NCBI RefSeq assembly: GCF_028198165.1
Contig: NZ_CP116339.1
Coordinates: 124,001-188,000 of the forward strand
Source of the DNA: Pseudoxanthomonas sp. JBR18
GTDB lineage: Bacteria > Pseudomonadota > Gammaproteobacteria > Xanthomonadales > Xanthomonadaceae
DNA length: 64,000 nt
Direction of reading: 5' to 3'
Shown one piece after another: positions 28,278 to 37,471 of this stretch. Numbering within the stretch: position 1 is the first letter of the stretch; every line of letters starts with the position of its first letter. Both the position numbers and the translations under genes were made by a program. The notes below the pieces were generated by a model. It was not told the DNA's origin, ran no database searches, and was given only the letters and a program-made list of their open reading frames with translations.

Positions 28278-28758
28278 ATGCCATCTCCCGGGACGTGTGC
28301 AGGATCCATAACATCGTCGAGGAGATCTGCACGTCGCAGCGCTTCAGTCCGAAGCGCACGATCGGCGGCGTGCGCGAAGCGCCTGCCAGCTATCTTGTAG
28401 GACCGGCGCCTGTACCTGCTGGCACCGCATCGCGCCTCTCGCAACCGCATCCAACGTATCAGTCGCCAGGCAAGGTATGGGCCGAAGCGAGGGCGGGTTG
28501 GTTGGCCCGGGGATGCCCGGGGCGACGTCGTCGGCCTGCTCCTCGCTTTGTCTCACTCAGCAGTTGGGTGGCCGGGATTGCCATCACACGTCCCGGCTGA
28601 CGGAACGAACGGTGACGCCTCAAGTTGCCGCCCCCATGACAACGGCGAATAATTCACCATGCTGCGGTGCGACATCCTGCGCGCACCTGCCTTTCCGGCG
28701 CTGCCGCCCTACCCCGTCCCGCTGACCTGGGTTGCGGCGGCGCCCAGGATCTTCTGCT
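28278..28758. other. Gene-free stretch between right repeat and MFS gene
   Basis: About 480 bp in which I find no supportable gene, RNA or clear repeat. The last part holds the MFS leader, with AGGA nine bases before the chosen GTG. Confidence 0.5.
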
Positions 28759-30213
28759 GTGACTGTTACCCCACAGGCGCGGCCGGATATGCCGGCGACG
28801 CGTCCACCCCGCAAGACGCCGGACTACCGCGTCGTCTCCCTGATCATCGCCTGCGCCATCTTCATGGAGCAGCTCGATGCCACCGTGCTGGCCACGGCGC
28901 TGCCGGCGATGGCGCGGGACTTCGATGCCTCGGCGCCGGCGATGAGCATCGCCATGACCGCCTACCTGCTGGCGCTGGCGATCGGCATCCCGGCCAGTGG
29001 CGCGATGGCCGACCGCTATGGCGCGCGGCGCGTGTTCAGTGCGTCGATCGTGGTGTTCGTGGCCGGCTCGGTGTTGTGTTCACTAGCCACCACCTTGCCG
29101 ATGATGGTCGGTGCGCGACTGCTGCAGGGCGCTGGCGGCTCGATGATGGCGCCGCTGGGCCGGCTGATTTTGCTGCGCGTGGTGGAGCGGAAAAACCTGG
29201 TCTCGGCGATGTCCTGGACCTTGGTCCCGGCCTTCCTGGGCCCGCTGTTGGGTCCGCCGCTGGGTGGCCTGCTGGTGAGCTACTGGAGCTGGCACTGGAT
29301 CTTCTACATCAATATCCCGATCGGGCTGATGGGGTTCGTGCTGGTGCGCCGGCTGATCCCCTATATCGAGGCGGCCGACGACCCCAAGGCGTTCGACCTG
29401 CGCGGTTTCGTCCTGTGCGGGCTGTGTCTGGGCTGCGGGCTGTTCGGCCTGGAGATGGTGAGCCAGCGCGACGGACTGGAGCGGGCCACGGCGCTGATGG
29501 CCGTCAGTCTGGTCGCCGCGTTCGGCTATGTGTGGCATGCGCGTCGGCACGCCGCGCCGCTGCTGGATCTGAGCCTGATGAAGATCGCATCGTTCCGTCT
29601 GTCGGTGGTGGGCGGCTCACTGATGCGCATCACCCAGGGCGCGCAGCCGTTCCTGCTGCCGCTGCTGTTCCAGCTCGCTTTTGGCTATAGCGCCGCGCAT
29701 GCAGGCCGGCTGGTGCTGGCCACCGCACTGGGGGCGCTGATCATGCGCATCCTCACGCCTTGGCTGCTGCGCCGCGTGGGCTACCGGCGCGGGCTGATCG
29801 GTAATGGCGTGCTGGCCAGCCTGGGCTATGCGGTCTGCGCGCTGTTCCGGCCGGGCTGGCCGGACTGGGTGATGTTCGTGCTGCTGGTGGGCTGCGGGGC
29901 ATTCATGTCTTTCCAGTTCGCTGCCTACAACACGGTGGCCTACGAGGCGGTGCCCACTCGCCGCATGAGCACCGCCTCCAGCCTGTACACCACGCTGCAG
30001 CAGCTGATGCTGTCGGTGGGCGTGTGCGTGGGCGCGCTGATCCTGAAGGTGGCCATTTCCATCGGCCATGACCCGCGCCCGCAGCTGGCGGATTTTTCCG
30101 CCGCCTTCATCGTGGTCACGCTGATCTCGCTCTCTTCGACCTGGTGGCACCTGAAGTTCGCCCCGGATGTCGGGGCCGAACTGTCCGGCCACCGCACCAA
30201 GGCGGCGGCCTGA
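28759..30213 (+). CDS. MFS drug exporter, DHA2 (14-helix) family
   Basis: A 484-residue inner-membrane transporter with about 14 hydrophobic segments. The first helix carries FMEQLDATVLATALPAMA. Motif A is GAMADRYGARRVF, and motif C-like ARLLQGAGGSMMAPLGRLIL plus VPAFLGPLLGPPLGG are typical of EmrB/QacA-type proton antiporters that export drugs. The start is GTG at 28759, because AGGA stands nine bases upstream; ATG at 28789 is the alternative. No EmrA-like adaptor is beside it. Convergent with the two MHS transporters. Confidence 0.88.
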   Translation: MTVTPQARPDMPATRPPRKTPDYRVVSLIIACAIFMEQLDATVLATALPAMARDFDASAPAMSIAMTAYLLALAIGIPASGAMADRYGARRVFSASIVVFVAGSVLCSLATTLPMMVGARLLQGAGGSMMAPLGRLILLRVVERKNLVSAMSWTLVPAFLGPLLGPPLGGLLVSYWSWHWIFYINIPIGLMGFVLVRRLIPYIEAADDPKAFDLRGFVLCGLCLGCGLFGLEMVSQRDGLERATALMAVSLVAAFGYVWHARRHAAPLLDLSLMKIASFRLSVVGGSLMRITQGAQPFLLPLLFQLAFGYSAAHAGRLVLATALGALIMRILTPWLLRRVGYRRGLIGNGVLASLGYAVCALFRPGWPDWVMFVLLVGCGAFMSFQFAAYNTVAYEAVPTRRMSTASSLYTTLQQLMLSVGVCVGALILKVAISIGHDPRPQLADFSAAFIVVTLISLSSTWWHLKFAPDVGAELSGHRTKAAA

Positions 30214-30214
30214 G

Positions 30215-31486
30215 TCAGGCCTGCGCCGGGCGCTTCCACAGGAAAAGCGCCAGTACCACGTTGACCAGCGCCACCACCGCCACGTAGTGCGCAGGCGCCA
30301 GCGCACCCGCGCGTGCGGCGAGGTAGGCGATCAACGGCGGCGTCAGCGCCCCGGCGATGGCGTAGGCCGCGTTGTAGGCCAGGGCCAGCCCGGTGAAGCG
30401 CACCCGCGCGGGGAACGCCGCCGCCATCACCCCTGGCGCCACGCCGGACACGCCGGCGGTAAAGCCCGCCAACGCATACAGCGGCAGGAAATGCTGCCCG
30501 CCGTGTGCCAGGTCGATGTAAAGCAGGTATACGCCGGCCATCAGCGCCAGCGAGGACACCAGCAGCGCCGGCGCGCGCCCGATCCAGTCCGACAGCATGC
30601 CGGTCCACAGGCAGCCGGCGATCAGGCAGACCGAGGCCACCACGCTGCCCTCGCTCGCTCGCGCGGCGGAAATCCCGAAGGATGACTGCACCAGCGTGGG
30701 CGTCATCAGGATCACCACCACGATGGCCGCTGTCAGCGCCCAGGTAGCGCCCATCGACACCAGCACGCCACCGCGGTGGTCACGCAGCACCTCGCGGATC
30801 GGCAGGCGCGCCAGCGCCTTGCGCTCGCGCATGCGGGCGAACACCGGGGTCTCGTCCAGCCATCGCCGTAGCCACACCGACACCAGGCCGAACACGCCAC
30901 CGAGCAGGAAGGGCAGGCGCCAGGCATACCCCAGCACCTGCGCCGGGGTGAACCAGAGCGCCATCGCCGAGGCCGCTAGCGCGCCCAGCACCAGGCCCAG
31001 GCTCAGGCCGGCCGAAAGCGTGCCGATGGCGAAGCCCACCTTGCCCGGCGGCGCGTGCTCGGCCACGAAGACCCAGGCGCCCGGCATCTCACCCCCGATG
31101 GCCAGGCCCTGCACCAGCCGCATCAGCAACAACAACAGTGGCGCGGCGATGCCGATCTGCGCGTAGGTGGGCAGCAAGCCGATGCACAGCGTGGGCACGG
31201 CCATCAGGAACACGCTGAAGGCGAACAGCCGCTTGCGCCCGATCCGGTCCCCGTAGTGCGCCATCAGCACCCCGCCGATGGGCCTGACGAGATAACCGGC
31301 GGCGAAGATGGCGAAGGTCTGCAGCTGCGCCAGCCAGGCCGGCATGTCGGACGGAAAGAACAGCGTGCCCAGGGTCTTGGCAAAAAACACGAAGACCACG
31401 AAATCGTAGAACTCCAGCGCCCCACCCAGCGCCGACAGGATCAGGACCTTGGCATCGTTGCGGAGCGGGACGGTGGCGGTGGACAT
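30215..31486 (-). CDS. MFS transporter, metabolite:H+ symporter (MHS) type, copy A
   Basis: A 423-residue 12-helix permease. It opens MSTATVPLRNDAKVLILSAL, followed by GALEFYDFVVFVFFAKTLG. Motif A is GDRIGRKRLFAFSV, and RLVQGLAIGGEMPGAWVFVA is the MHS signature. Relatives import dicarboxylates, betaine or proline with protons. The start is ATG at 31486. It is 85 bp downstream of a close paralogue on the same strand (31572-32852), with near-identical N-terminal blocks, so the pair arose by tandem duplication. Substrate unknown. Confidence 0.9.
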   Translation of the reverse strand: MSTATVPLRNDAKVLILSALGGALEFYDFVVFVFFAKTLGTLFFPSDMPAWLAQLQTFAIFAAGYLVRPIGGVLMAHYGDRIGRKRLFAFSVFLMAVPTLCIGLLPTYAQIGIAAPLLLLLMRLVQGLAIGGEMPGAWVFVAEHAPPGKVGFAIGTLSAGLSLGLVLGALAASAMALWFTPAQVLGYAWRLPFLLGGVFGLVSVWLRRWLDETPVFARMRERKALARLPIREVLRDHRGGVLVSMGATWALTAAIVVVILMTPTLVQSSFGISAARASEGSVVASVCLIAGCLWTGMLSDWIGRAPALLVSSLALMAGVYLLYIDLAHGGQHFLPLYALAGFTAGVSGVAPGVMAAAFPARVRFTGLALAYNAAYAIAGALTPPLIAYLAARAGALAPAHYVAVVALVNVVLALFLWKRPAQA

Positions 31487-31571
31487 GACGGGCAGGTTCG
31501 GGCCAAAGGCGGCACACGATACCGGGCCGGCGGCCCGGATGTGCGGCGGCCGCCAGGCGGCGGGCGCGGGA

Positions 31572-32852
31572 CTAGGCGGCGGCTTCGACGGCCGGGCGCT
31601 TCCACAGATAGCAAGCCAGGGCGACGTTGACCAGGGCCACGCCTGCCACGTAGTGCGCCGGGGCCAGCGGCCCGACCTGGCGCGAGAGGAAGGCCACCAG
31701 CGGCGGCGTGGCCGCGCCGGCAATCGCGTAGGCCAGGTTGTAAGACAGCGCCAGCCCGGTATAGCGCACCGTGGCCGGGAAGGAGGCGCTCATCACCGCC
31801 GGGGTCACCCCCGCCACGCCAGAGGTGAAACCGGCCAGCGCGTACAGCGGCAGGAAGTGGCGCCCGCCATTGGCCAGATCGAAATACAGAAGATAGACGG
31901 CCACCAGCAGCGACAGCGAGGCCACCAGCAGCGCCGGCGCACGGCCGATGCGGTCGCTCAGCACACCGGTCCACACGCAGCCGATGACCAGGCAGACCGC
32001 CGCCAGCACATTGCCCTCGCTGGCCAGCGCCGGGGCGATGCCGAAGGAGGACTGGATCAGCGTGGGCGTCATCAGGATCACCACCACGATGCCGGCGGTC
32101 AGGATCCAGGTCACGCACATCGAGACCAGCACGCCGCCACGGTAGTGGCGCAGGACTTCCCTGATCGGCAGCTGCGCCTGCGCGCGGCGCGCACGGATCT
32201 GCGCGAAGACCGGCGTTTCATCCAGCCAGCGCCGCAGCCACACCGAGATGAAACCGAACACGCCGCCGATCAGGAACGGAATGCGCCAGGCGTGCCCGGC
32301 CAGCTCGGCCGGGGTGAAGAAGTGCGCCATCGCCGAGGCCATCAGCGAGCCCATCAGCGTGCCGACGTTGATGCCGGCCGAGAGGCTGGCCACGGCGAAG
32401 CCGACCTTCTTCGGCGGCGCATGCTCGGCCACGAACACCCAGGCGCCCGGCATTTCGCCACCGATCGCCAGGCCCTGCAGCAGGCGCAGGAACAGCAGCA
32501 GCAGCGGCGCCAGCACGCCGACCTGGGCGTAGGTGGGCAGCAGGCCGATGCACAGCGTCGGCAGCGCCATCAGGAACACGCTGAAAGCGAACAGCCGCTT
32601 GCGCCCGATGCGGTCGCCGAAGTGCGCCATCACCACCCCACCGATGGGCCGCACCAGATAACCGGCGGCGAAGATGCCGAAGGTCTGCAGCTGTGCCAGC
32701 CAGGCCGGGATGTCGGCCGGGAAGAACAGCCCGGCCAGGGTCTTGGCGAAAAACACGAAGACCACGAAATCGTAGAACTCCAGCGCGCCGCCCAGGGCCG
32801 ACAGGGTCAGGACCTTGGCATCGTTGCGGAGCGGGACGGTGGCGGTGGACAT
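31572..32852 (-). CDS. MFS transporter, metabolite:H+ symporter (MHS) type, copy B
   Basis: A 426-residue 12-helix permease, paralogous to copy A. Shared landmarks are MSTATVPLRNDAKVLTLSAL, GDRIGRKRLFAFSV and GEMPGAWVFVAEHAPP. Differences concentrate in the loops and middle helices (for example RHYRGGVLVSMCVTWILTAG against DHRGGVLVSMGATWALTAA). The start is ATG at 32852; an in-frame ATG six codons upstream is less likely. It is the first gene of the pair, so it may drive transcription of copy A. Substrate unknown. Confidence 0.9.
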   Translation of the reverse strand: MSTATVPLRNDAKVLTLSALGGALEFYDFVVFVFFAKTLAGLFFPADIPAWLAQLQTFGIFAAGYLVRPIGGVVMAHFGDRIGRKRLFAFSVFLMALPTLCIGLLPTYAQVGVLAPLLLLFLRLLQGLAIGGEMPGAWVFVAEHAPPKKVGFAVASLSAGINVGTLMGSLMASAMAHFFTPAELAGHAWRIPFLIGGVFGFISVWLRRWLDETPVFAQIRARRAQAQLPIREVLRHYRGGVLVSMCVTWILTAGIVVVILMTPTLIQSSFGIAPALASEGNVLAAVCLVIGCVWTGVLSDRIGRAPALLVASLSLLVAVYLLYFDLANGGRHFLPLYALAGFTSGVAGVTPAVMSASFPATVRYTGLALSYNLAYAIAGAATPPLVAFLSRQVGPLAPAHYVAGVALVNVALACYLWKRPAVEAAA

Positions 32853-32962
32853 GCGCGGGGAGTCGATCAAAGGCGGCCGGACACCTTAGCGGTCGGGGCC
32901 GTCACATGGACAGGCGCAGTGGTGCGCCAGCCGGATGGTGTTTTCCGCCGTCCGTGGCGCGC

Positions 32963-33017
32963 GTGCAGTGCAGTGCAGTGCGGTGCGGTGCGGTGCGGTG
33001 CGGTGCGGTGCGGTGCG
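32963..33017. repeat. Pentanucleotide tandem repeat, 3 x GTGCA + 8 x GTGCG
   Basis: Eleven uninterrupted 5-bp units, 55 bp in all, with a clean switch from GTGCA to GTGCG after the third unit. It lies 111 bp upstream of the copy B MFS start. Such microsatellites change length by slippage. Confidence 0.95.
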
Positions 33018-33074
33018 CGTTCCACTTTATCCCAGGCCCAATGTCGGCGACCGGTCGGCTGGCGGCGCCCATCT

Positions 33075-33182
33075 GTAGCGCCGAGCTTGCTCGGCGGGGG
33101 GCGTTACCGAAGAAGGCCCCGCCACGTTTGCGCGGCCAGAGGCGCTTCCGGTAAAGCCTCAGCCGAGCAAGCTCGGCGCTAC
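33075..33182. repeat. REP dimer, GTAGCGCCGAGC family
   Basis: GTAGCGCCGAGCTTGCTCGG opens the element and its reverse complement closes it, with a GTTACCGAAGAAGGCC-containing spacer. GTAG head plus palindrome plus TTG loop gives the same plan as the family near 11.4 kb, but the stem bases differ. Confidence 0.85.
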
Positions 33183-33375
33183 AGATCCGGGCCTTGGCCG
33201 AGCGATCTCGGTGCTGCGGGAGGCTGCTGGCGCTGCCGCCTGACGGCGTCGCGCGCAACCGCGCCCGATCTCACTTCATCGCAGAAGCGCCACACACGTC
33301 CGTCAACGTGTCCCTGGATCGTCAGCGGCGTGGACTTCCCCAGCGACGCCATGGCCGCCATGGCGGCACCGATCC

Positions 33376-33517
33376 GTAGCGCCGAGCTTGCTCGGCGGGG
33401 ACGTTACCGAAGAAGGCCTCTATCACGCCAGATCGGCCAGGGGCTTTCCCAGGAAAGCCTCAGCCGAGCAAGCTCGGCTCTACAGATCTGGCCTCAGCCG
33501 ATCAAGCTCGGCGCTAC
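33376..33517. repeat. REP cluster, GTAGCGCCGAGC family (three half-elements)
   Basis: One head GTAGCGCCGAGCTTGCTCGG, an inverted partner ending CTAC at 33483 and a second inverted partner ending CTAC at 33517. A further decayed copy follows at 33531-33552. The spacer shares GTTACCGAAGAAGGCCTC with the element at 33075. Confidence 0.85.
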
Positions 33518-33552
33518 AGATTGACCTCGGTCGAGCGAGTTCGGCGCTATGT

Positions 33553-33593
33553 GGTGGGGACCGCCGCTATCGCCGCCATGGCGGCTCCCACGA
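33553..33593. repeat. Palindromic repeat, GTGGGAGCCGCCATGGCGGC type
   Basis: GCCGCCATGGCGGC is followed by TCCCAC, so the minus strand reads GTGGGAGCCGCCATGGCGGC. It lies seven bases from the rlmKL stop codon, where it may act as a terminator-like hairpin. The same head, GTGGGAGCCGCC, recurs near 40.55 kb. Confidence 0.65.
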
Positions 33594-33599
33594 CTGCCA

Positions 33600-35738
33600 T
33601 CAGGCGCGCGTGAGGCGCCAGGCGCGGTGGATGCGGGCGTTGCGCTCGAAATCCGGGCCGATGGTGCTGAGGCTGATCTCCTCGCACACCGCGAACTCGG
33701 CCACGGCGGCCTCGTCCAGCTTGAAGCGGCGGAAGTTGTTGGAGAAGTACAGCACCCCGCCCTGCGCCAGCCGCGCGATGCAGGCGCGCAGCAGGCGCAC
33801 GTGATCGCGCTGTACGTCGAAGTCCTCGGCGCGCGCGGAGTTGGAGAAGGTCGGCGGGTCGCAGAAGATCAGCTCGTACTGGCCGCGGTCGGCTTCCAGC
33901 CAGGCCAGCACGTCGGCCTGCACCAGCTGATGCTTGGCGCCGCCGATGCCGTTCTCCTGCAGGTTCTCCGCGCACCACTGCAGATAGGTGCCGGACAGGT
34001 CCACGCTGGTGGTGCTGGCCGCGCCAGCCACGGCCGCTTCCACGCTGGCCACGCCGGTGTAGCTGAAGAGGTTGAGGAAGCGCCGCCCGCGTGCCTGGGC
34101 GGCCATCTGTCCGCGCAGGGGGCGATGGTCCAGGAACAGCCCGGTGTCCAGGTAGTCGAACAGGTTCACCCGCAGGCGCGCGCCATGTTCGTGGACCACG
34201 ACGAACTCGCCCTGCTGTGCCATGCGCCCGTACTTGCTGCCGCCCTTGCCGCGCGCGCGCGACTTCACCGCGACCTGCTCGTGCGGCACGGCGAAGACCT
34301 GGCGCACCGCGGCCAGCAATTCGTTGAAGCGGCGCAGGGTGTCGGCCTCGGGGATGCTGGCCGGCGCGGCGTATTCCTGCACGTGCAGGAACAGCCGGCG
34401 CGCGCCCTCGGCCTCCTGGTAGAGGTCCACGGCGGCGGCGTACTCGGGCAGGTCGGCGTCATAGACGCGGTAGCAGCTCACGTCCTCGCGCTGGCGCCAG
34501 GATTTGAACTTCTTGAGGTTCTTGCGCAGGCGATTGGCCACCATCTGCGCGCCTTCGTTGAGCTCGGCCGGCGCGTCGGGGACCACGCGCTGCGGCGGCG
34601 CGATGGGATCGACGAAAATCAGCGCGCACTCGATCGCGCCGTTGAACAGCTGGTACTTCTTCTGCGCGCGCAGGCCAGTGGCCATGGCCAGCTCGGCGCT
34701 GCCGCACAGCAGGCTGGCGCGCCAATCCGGCACTGCGCCGCGCAGGCCATCGCCCAGCGCGCGGTACAGCGCGGCATCGGCGGCCAGGCGTTCGTCGTAG
34801 GGCGGGTTGCAGACCACCACGCCGCGCCGGATCGGCGGTGCGGGCAGCTGGGCCACATCGCAGACCTGGAGCACGATGGCCTCCTCGACCCCGGCCTCGC
34901 GCGCACTGGCGCGGGCCGCGTCGATGGCGCGCGGGTCGATGTCGCTGCCGAAGGCGACCTGGCCGAGCTTGGCGCGGCCGGCGGCCTCGCGCGTGCGCGC
35001 CTCGTCCAGCAGTGCGTTCCACTGCGCCGTATCGAAGCCCAGCCAGCGCGAGGGCGGCAGGCTGCCGTGGCGCTGCAGGCCGGGGGCGACATCGGCCGCC
35101 ATCAGTACCCCTTCGATCAGCAGCGTGCCACTGCCGCACATGGGGTCCAGCAGGCCACCGCCACCGGCGTAGGACTGCAACCAGCCAGCGCGCAGCAGCA
35201 CCGCGGCGGCGAGGTTTTCCTTCAGCGGCGCCTCGTTGCGCACCTGGCGCCAGCCGCGCCGATGCAGCGGGCCGCCGCCCAGGTCGATGGACACCGTGGC
35301 CCGCCCCTTGCGCAGCGAGAAGTTGATGCGCACGTCCGGCTCGTCCACGTCGACCGACGGCCGCTCCAGGCCTTCGGCACGCAGGTGGTCGACCACCGCA
35401 TCCTTGATCCGTTGCGCGGCAAAGCGCGCGTGCGTGATCGCCTCGCCGGACACGTGCGCGTCCACCGCCAGGGTGTGCTCGCTGCGCAGATGCTGCGTCC
35501 ACGGCAGCGCGAACACGCCGTCGTACATCGCATCCTGGTCGGGACAATCGAACTCCCCGATCGGCCACAGCACGCGACTGGCCAGGCGCGACCACAGCAC
35601 CGCGCGCTGCGCATCGTGCAGCGTGCCTTCGGCATTGACGCCGGAGACGGTGGCGGTTGCCTTGGACGCGCCCAGCGCGACCAGCTCGTCGACCAGCAGG
35701 TACTCCAGCCCCTTGGCGCAGGAAACGTAGAACTTCAC
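33600..35738 (-). CDS. rlmKL: Bifunctional 23S rRNA methyltransferase RlmKL
   Basis: A 712-residue fusion (E. coli RlmL/RlmK is 702). An N-terminal THUMP domain (about 45-160) precedes the RlmL Rossmann domain with catalytic NPPY at 311-314, which makes m2G2445. The C-terminal RlmK domain has [14 protein letters not shown] and [10 protein letters not shown] at about 627-636, which makes m7G2069. The start is GTG at 35738, because it gives [15 protein letters not shown] and has GAGG five bases upstream. A longer frame to 35774 lacks support. Confidence 0.93.
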   Translation of the reverse strand: MKFYVSCAKGLEYLLVDELVALGASKATATVSGVNAEGTLHDAQRAVLWSRLASRVLWPIGEFDCPDQDAMYDGVFALPWTQHLRSEHTLAVDAHVSGEAITHARFAAQRIKDAVVDHLRAEGLERPSVDVDEPDVRINFSLRKGRATVSIDLGGGPLHRRGWRQVRNEAPLKENLAAAVLLRAGWLQSYAGGGGLLDPMCGSGTLLIEGVLMAADVAPGLQRHGSLPPSRWLGFDTAQWNALLDEARTREAAGRAKLGQVAFGSDIDPRAIDAARASAREAGVEEAIVLQVCDVAQLPAPPIRRGVVVCNPPYDERLAADAALYRALGDGLRGAVPDWRASLLCGSAELAMATGLRAQKKYQLFNGAIECALIFVDPIAPPQRVVPDAPAELNEGAQMVANRLRKNLKKFKSWRQREDVSCYRVYDADLPEYAAAVDLYQEAEGARRLFLHVQEYAAPASIPEADTLRRFNELLAAVRQVFAVPHEQVAVKSRARGKGGSKYGRMAQQGEFVVVHEHGARLRVNLFDYLDTGLFLDHRPLRGQMAAQARGRRFLNLFSYTGVASVEAAVAGAASTTSVDLSGTYLQWCAENLQENGIGGAKHQLVQADVLAWLEADRGQYELIFCDPPTFSNSARAEDFDVQRDHVRLLRACIARLAQGGVLYFSNNFRRFKLDEAAVAEFAVCEEISLSTIGPDFERNARIHRAWRLTRA

Positions 35739-35780
35739 TTCAACCTCGAATGGAAATCGGCACGCATGCCGCAAGGGCGG

Positions 35781-36308
35781 TCACAACCCGGCCAACAGCG
35801 CGGCGAACGCCTGTGCGGCCGCGTCCACGTGAGCGGCCAGGCGATGGTCGTCATCGACCATCAGCAGGCGCGCACGCCGCGCCTGCGCCCAGTCGATGAC
35901 GTGCTTGGCCGGGATCAGTTCGTCGTCCCAGCCGTGGATGATCGAGACGGGCACCTGCGCGGCATCCAGCGCCGGCATGGGGCCCAGGATGGTCGGCGGC
36001 GCCATCAGGAACAGCGCATGCACCGGCACCAGCAGCGACACCTGTGCAGAGATGTAAGACCCCAGGCTCGAACCGACCAGCACCAGCGGCCCCTTTTTGG
36101 CCGCGGCCGCGGCCAGCGTGCGCAGGCGTACCAGGCGCGCACCGACATCGCCCAACTCGCTGATGTCGCTGCGGCTGTCCAGGTCGGTGTAGTCGGGGCG
36201 TTCGTGGCTCCAGCCGGCCGCCTCGGCGACCTGTGCCAGCGCGGTGACCTTGGTCGCCTCGGGCCCGCTTTCGAACCCGTGCGAGAGGATGACGTGGCCG
36301 CGGATCAC
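35781..36308 (-). CDS. Small alpha/beta hydrolase, YqiA-like esterase
   Basis: A 175-residue minimal alpha/beta hydrolase. It begins IRGHVILSHGFESGPEATK, has the nucleophile elbow VLVGSSLGSY, an acid in IHGWDDELIP and a histidine in VDDDHRLAAHV. Proteins of this size and pattern belong to the YqiA/UPF0227-like esterases; substrates are unknown. The start is GTG at 36308 in a GTGA overlap with the stop of the MOSC gene, so both are made together. Confidence 0.82.
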   Translation of the reverse strand: MIRGHVILSHGFESGPEATKVTALAQVAEAAGWSHERPDYTDLDSRSDISELGDVGARLVRLRTLAAAAAKKGPLVLVGSSLGSYISAQVSLLVPVHALFLMAPPTILGPMPALDAAQVPVSIIHGWDDELIPAKHVIDWAQARRARLLMVDDDHRLAAHVDAAAQAFAALLAGL

Positions 36309-36796
36309 AGCGGCACCACCGCATCGCCGACGGCGAAGGTGCCGCCTTCGACGATCCGCGCGCACAGCCCACCGTGGCCGCGCATGGCGTTGTAGCCGCC
36401 GGGGCCGAGTGCGTCCTCCATGCGCGAGCACGGGTCGCAGGGCTCGGTGCCTTCCAGCACCACCCCGCCGATGCGGAAGCGGCGCTCCTTCAGCGCGATC
36501 AGCGGAATGCCCGAGACCAGCACGTTGCGGCGCAGGGTGGCGACGTCCACCGCGTCCAGCCCGGCCAGGGCGGCGATCACCGGCAGGTGCTCGGCCTGGA
36601 TCAGGGTCAGCCCCCGCTTGCCGCTGCCGCCCTTGTAGCGGTCGCCAGTGACGCCAGCGCCGGCGACGACCTGGACGCGCTCGGCGGCGATCATGGGCAC
36701 ATCGCGCGCCGGGCGCACACCGATCCAGTCCACCACGCCGGCACGCGGCAAGGTGGCCATCAGCTTGGCCAGGGGGGAATCGGGGTTAAAAGGCAT
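36305..36796 (-). CDS. MOSC-domain protein
   Basis: A 163-residue MOSC domain, related to the molybdenum-cofactor sulfurase C-terminal and YiiM-like proteins that handle sulfur or N-hydroxylated compounds. Visible landmarks are DWIGVRPARDVPM, GVTGDRYKGGSGKRGLTLIQ, RRNVLVSGIPL and the conserved cysteine in GTEPCDPCSRME. The start is ATG at 36796. Translationally coupled to the downstream YqiA-like esterase and divergent from the amidase gene. Confidence 0.88.
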   Translation of the reverse strand: MPFNPDSPLAKLMATLPRAGVVDWIGVRPARDVPMIAAERVQVVAGAGVTGDRYKGGSGKRGLTLIQAEHLPVIAALAGLDAVDVATLRRNVLVSGIPLIALKERRFRIGGVVLEGTEPCDPCSRMEDALGPGGYNAMRGHGGLCARIVEGGTFAVGDAVVPL

Positions 36797-36882
36797 GGCA
36801 GGACAGGGACGACAGCGCGCGGCCGGGGGTGCGCAGTCTAACGCGCCGCGCTCGGCCACCCGGGACGTGTAGCATCCCGGGC

Positions 36883-37446
36883 ATGCCGCACGCCGCACTG
36901 ATTCCGCTCGATCCACTGCCCTACGCGGGCCTGCTCGACGCCCGCCCGCTGGACCAGATCGACCTGGTCGTCATTCACTGCACCGAGCTGCCCGACCTGG
37001 CCACCGCGCGCCAGTACGGCGAACAGGTGCGTTATGCCTCGGGCACCGGCAACAGCGGGCACTGGTACATCGACCGCGACGGCGCGACCCAGTGCTGGAT
37101 CCCGCCCGAGCGGGTCGCCCACCAGGTGCGCGGCTGGAACCCGCGCTCGGTCGGGATCGAACTGGTCAACACCGGGCGCTGGCCGCACTGGCTGCATGCC
37201 AGCCACCAGGCCATGGATGAGCCCTACCCGTCGGTTCAGATCACGGCCCTGGTCGCCCTGCTGACACAGCTGCGCCAGACGCTGCCGGCGCTGCGCTTCA
37301 TCGCCGGCCACGAGGACCTGGACACCACGCAGGTGCCGGCCGAGGACGACCCGTCGATCCGCGTGCCGCGCAAACGCGATCCCGGCCCGCTATTCCCTTG
37401 GGACGCGGTCCTGGCGCAGGTGCCGCTGGAGCGCCTGCTGCCCTGA
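36883..37446 (+). CDS. N-acetylmuramoyl-L-alanine amidase, type 2
   Basis: A 187-residue zinc amidase that splits the bond between muramic acid and the peptide stem of cell-wall fragments. The first zinc histidine is in DLVVIHCTELPD, the second in FIAGHEDLD, and KRDPGPLFPWD provides the third ligand. There is no signal peptide, so a cytoplasmic AmpD-like recycling role is plausible, although the N-terminal half differs enough from E. coli AmpD that I leave the symbol open. The start is ATG at 36883; its terminus meets hflX head-on. Confidence 0.88.
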   Translation: MPHAALIPLDPLPYAGLLDARPLDQIDLVVIHCTELPDLATARQYGEQVRYASGTGNSGHWYIDRDGATQCWIPPERVAHQVRGWNPRSVGIELVNTGRWPHWLHASHQAMDEPYPSVQITALVALLTQLRQTLPALRFIAGHEDLDTTQVPAEDDPSIRVPRKRDPGPLFPWDAVLAQVPLERLLP

Positions 37447-37471
37447 CGCCCAGCCTGCGCAGCGCCGGGCC

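Larger units (their letters stand above)
32853..33599. other. Repeat-rich intergenic region
   Basis: About 750 bp without a gene. It holds a pentanucleotide tandem array (32963-33017), two clusters of GTAGCGCCGAGC-family REPs (33075-33182 and 33376-33517), degraded half-REPs around 33187-33215 and 33531-33552, and a GCCGCCATGGCGGC palindrome near the end. The blocks 33065-33210 and 33366-33517 resemble each other along most of their length. Confidence 0.85.

Noticed and set aside
32963..33517. Repeat cluster considered as a CRISPR array
   Set aside because: The units are a 5-bp microsatellite and inverted palindromes, not evenly spaced direct repeats with unique spacers, and no cas genes occur in the window.
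33549..36395. A 948-codon plus-strand frame opposite rlmKL and the YqiA-like gene
   Set aside because: It is antisense to conserved catalytic motifs of both genes and shows typical antisense composition.
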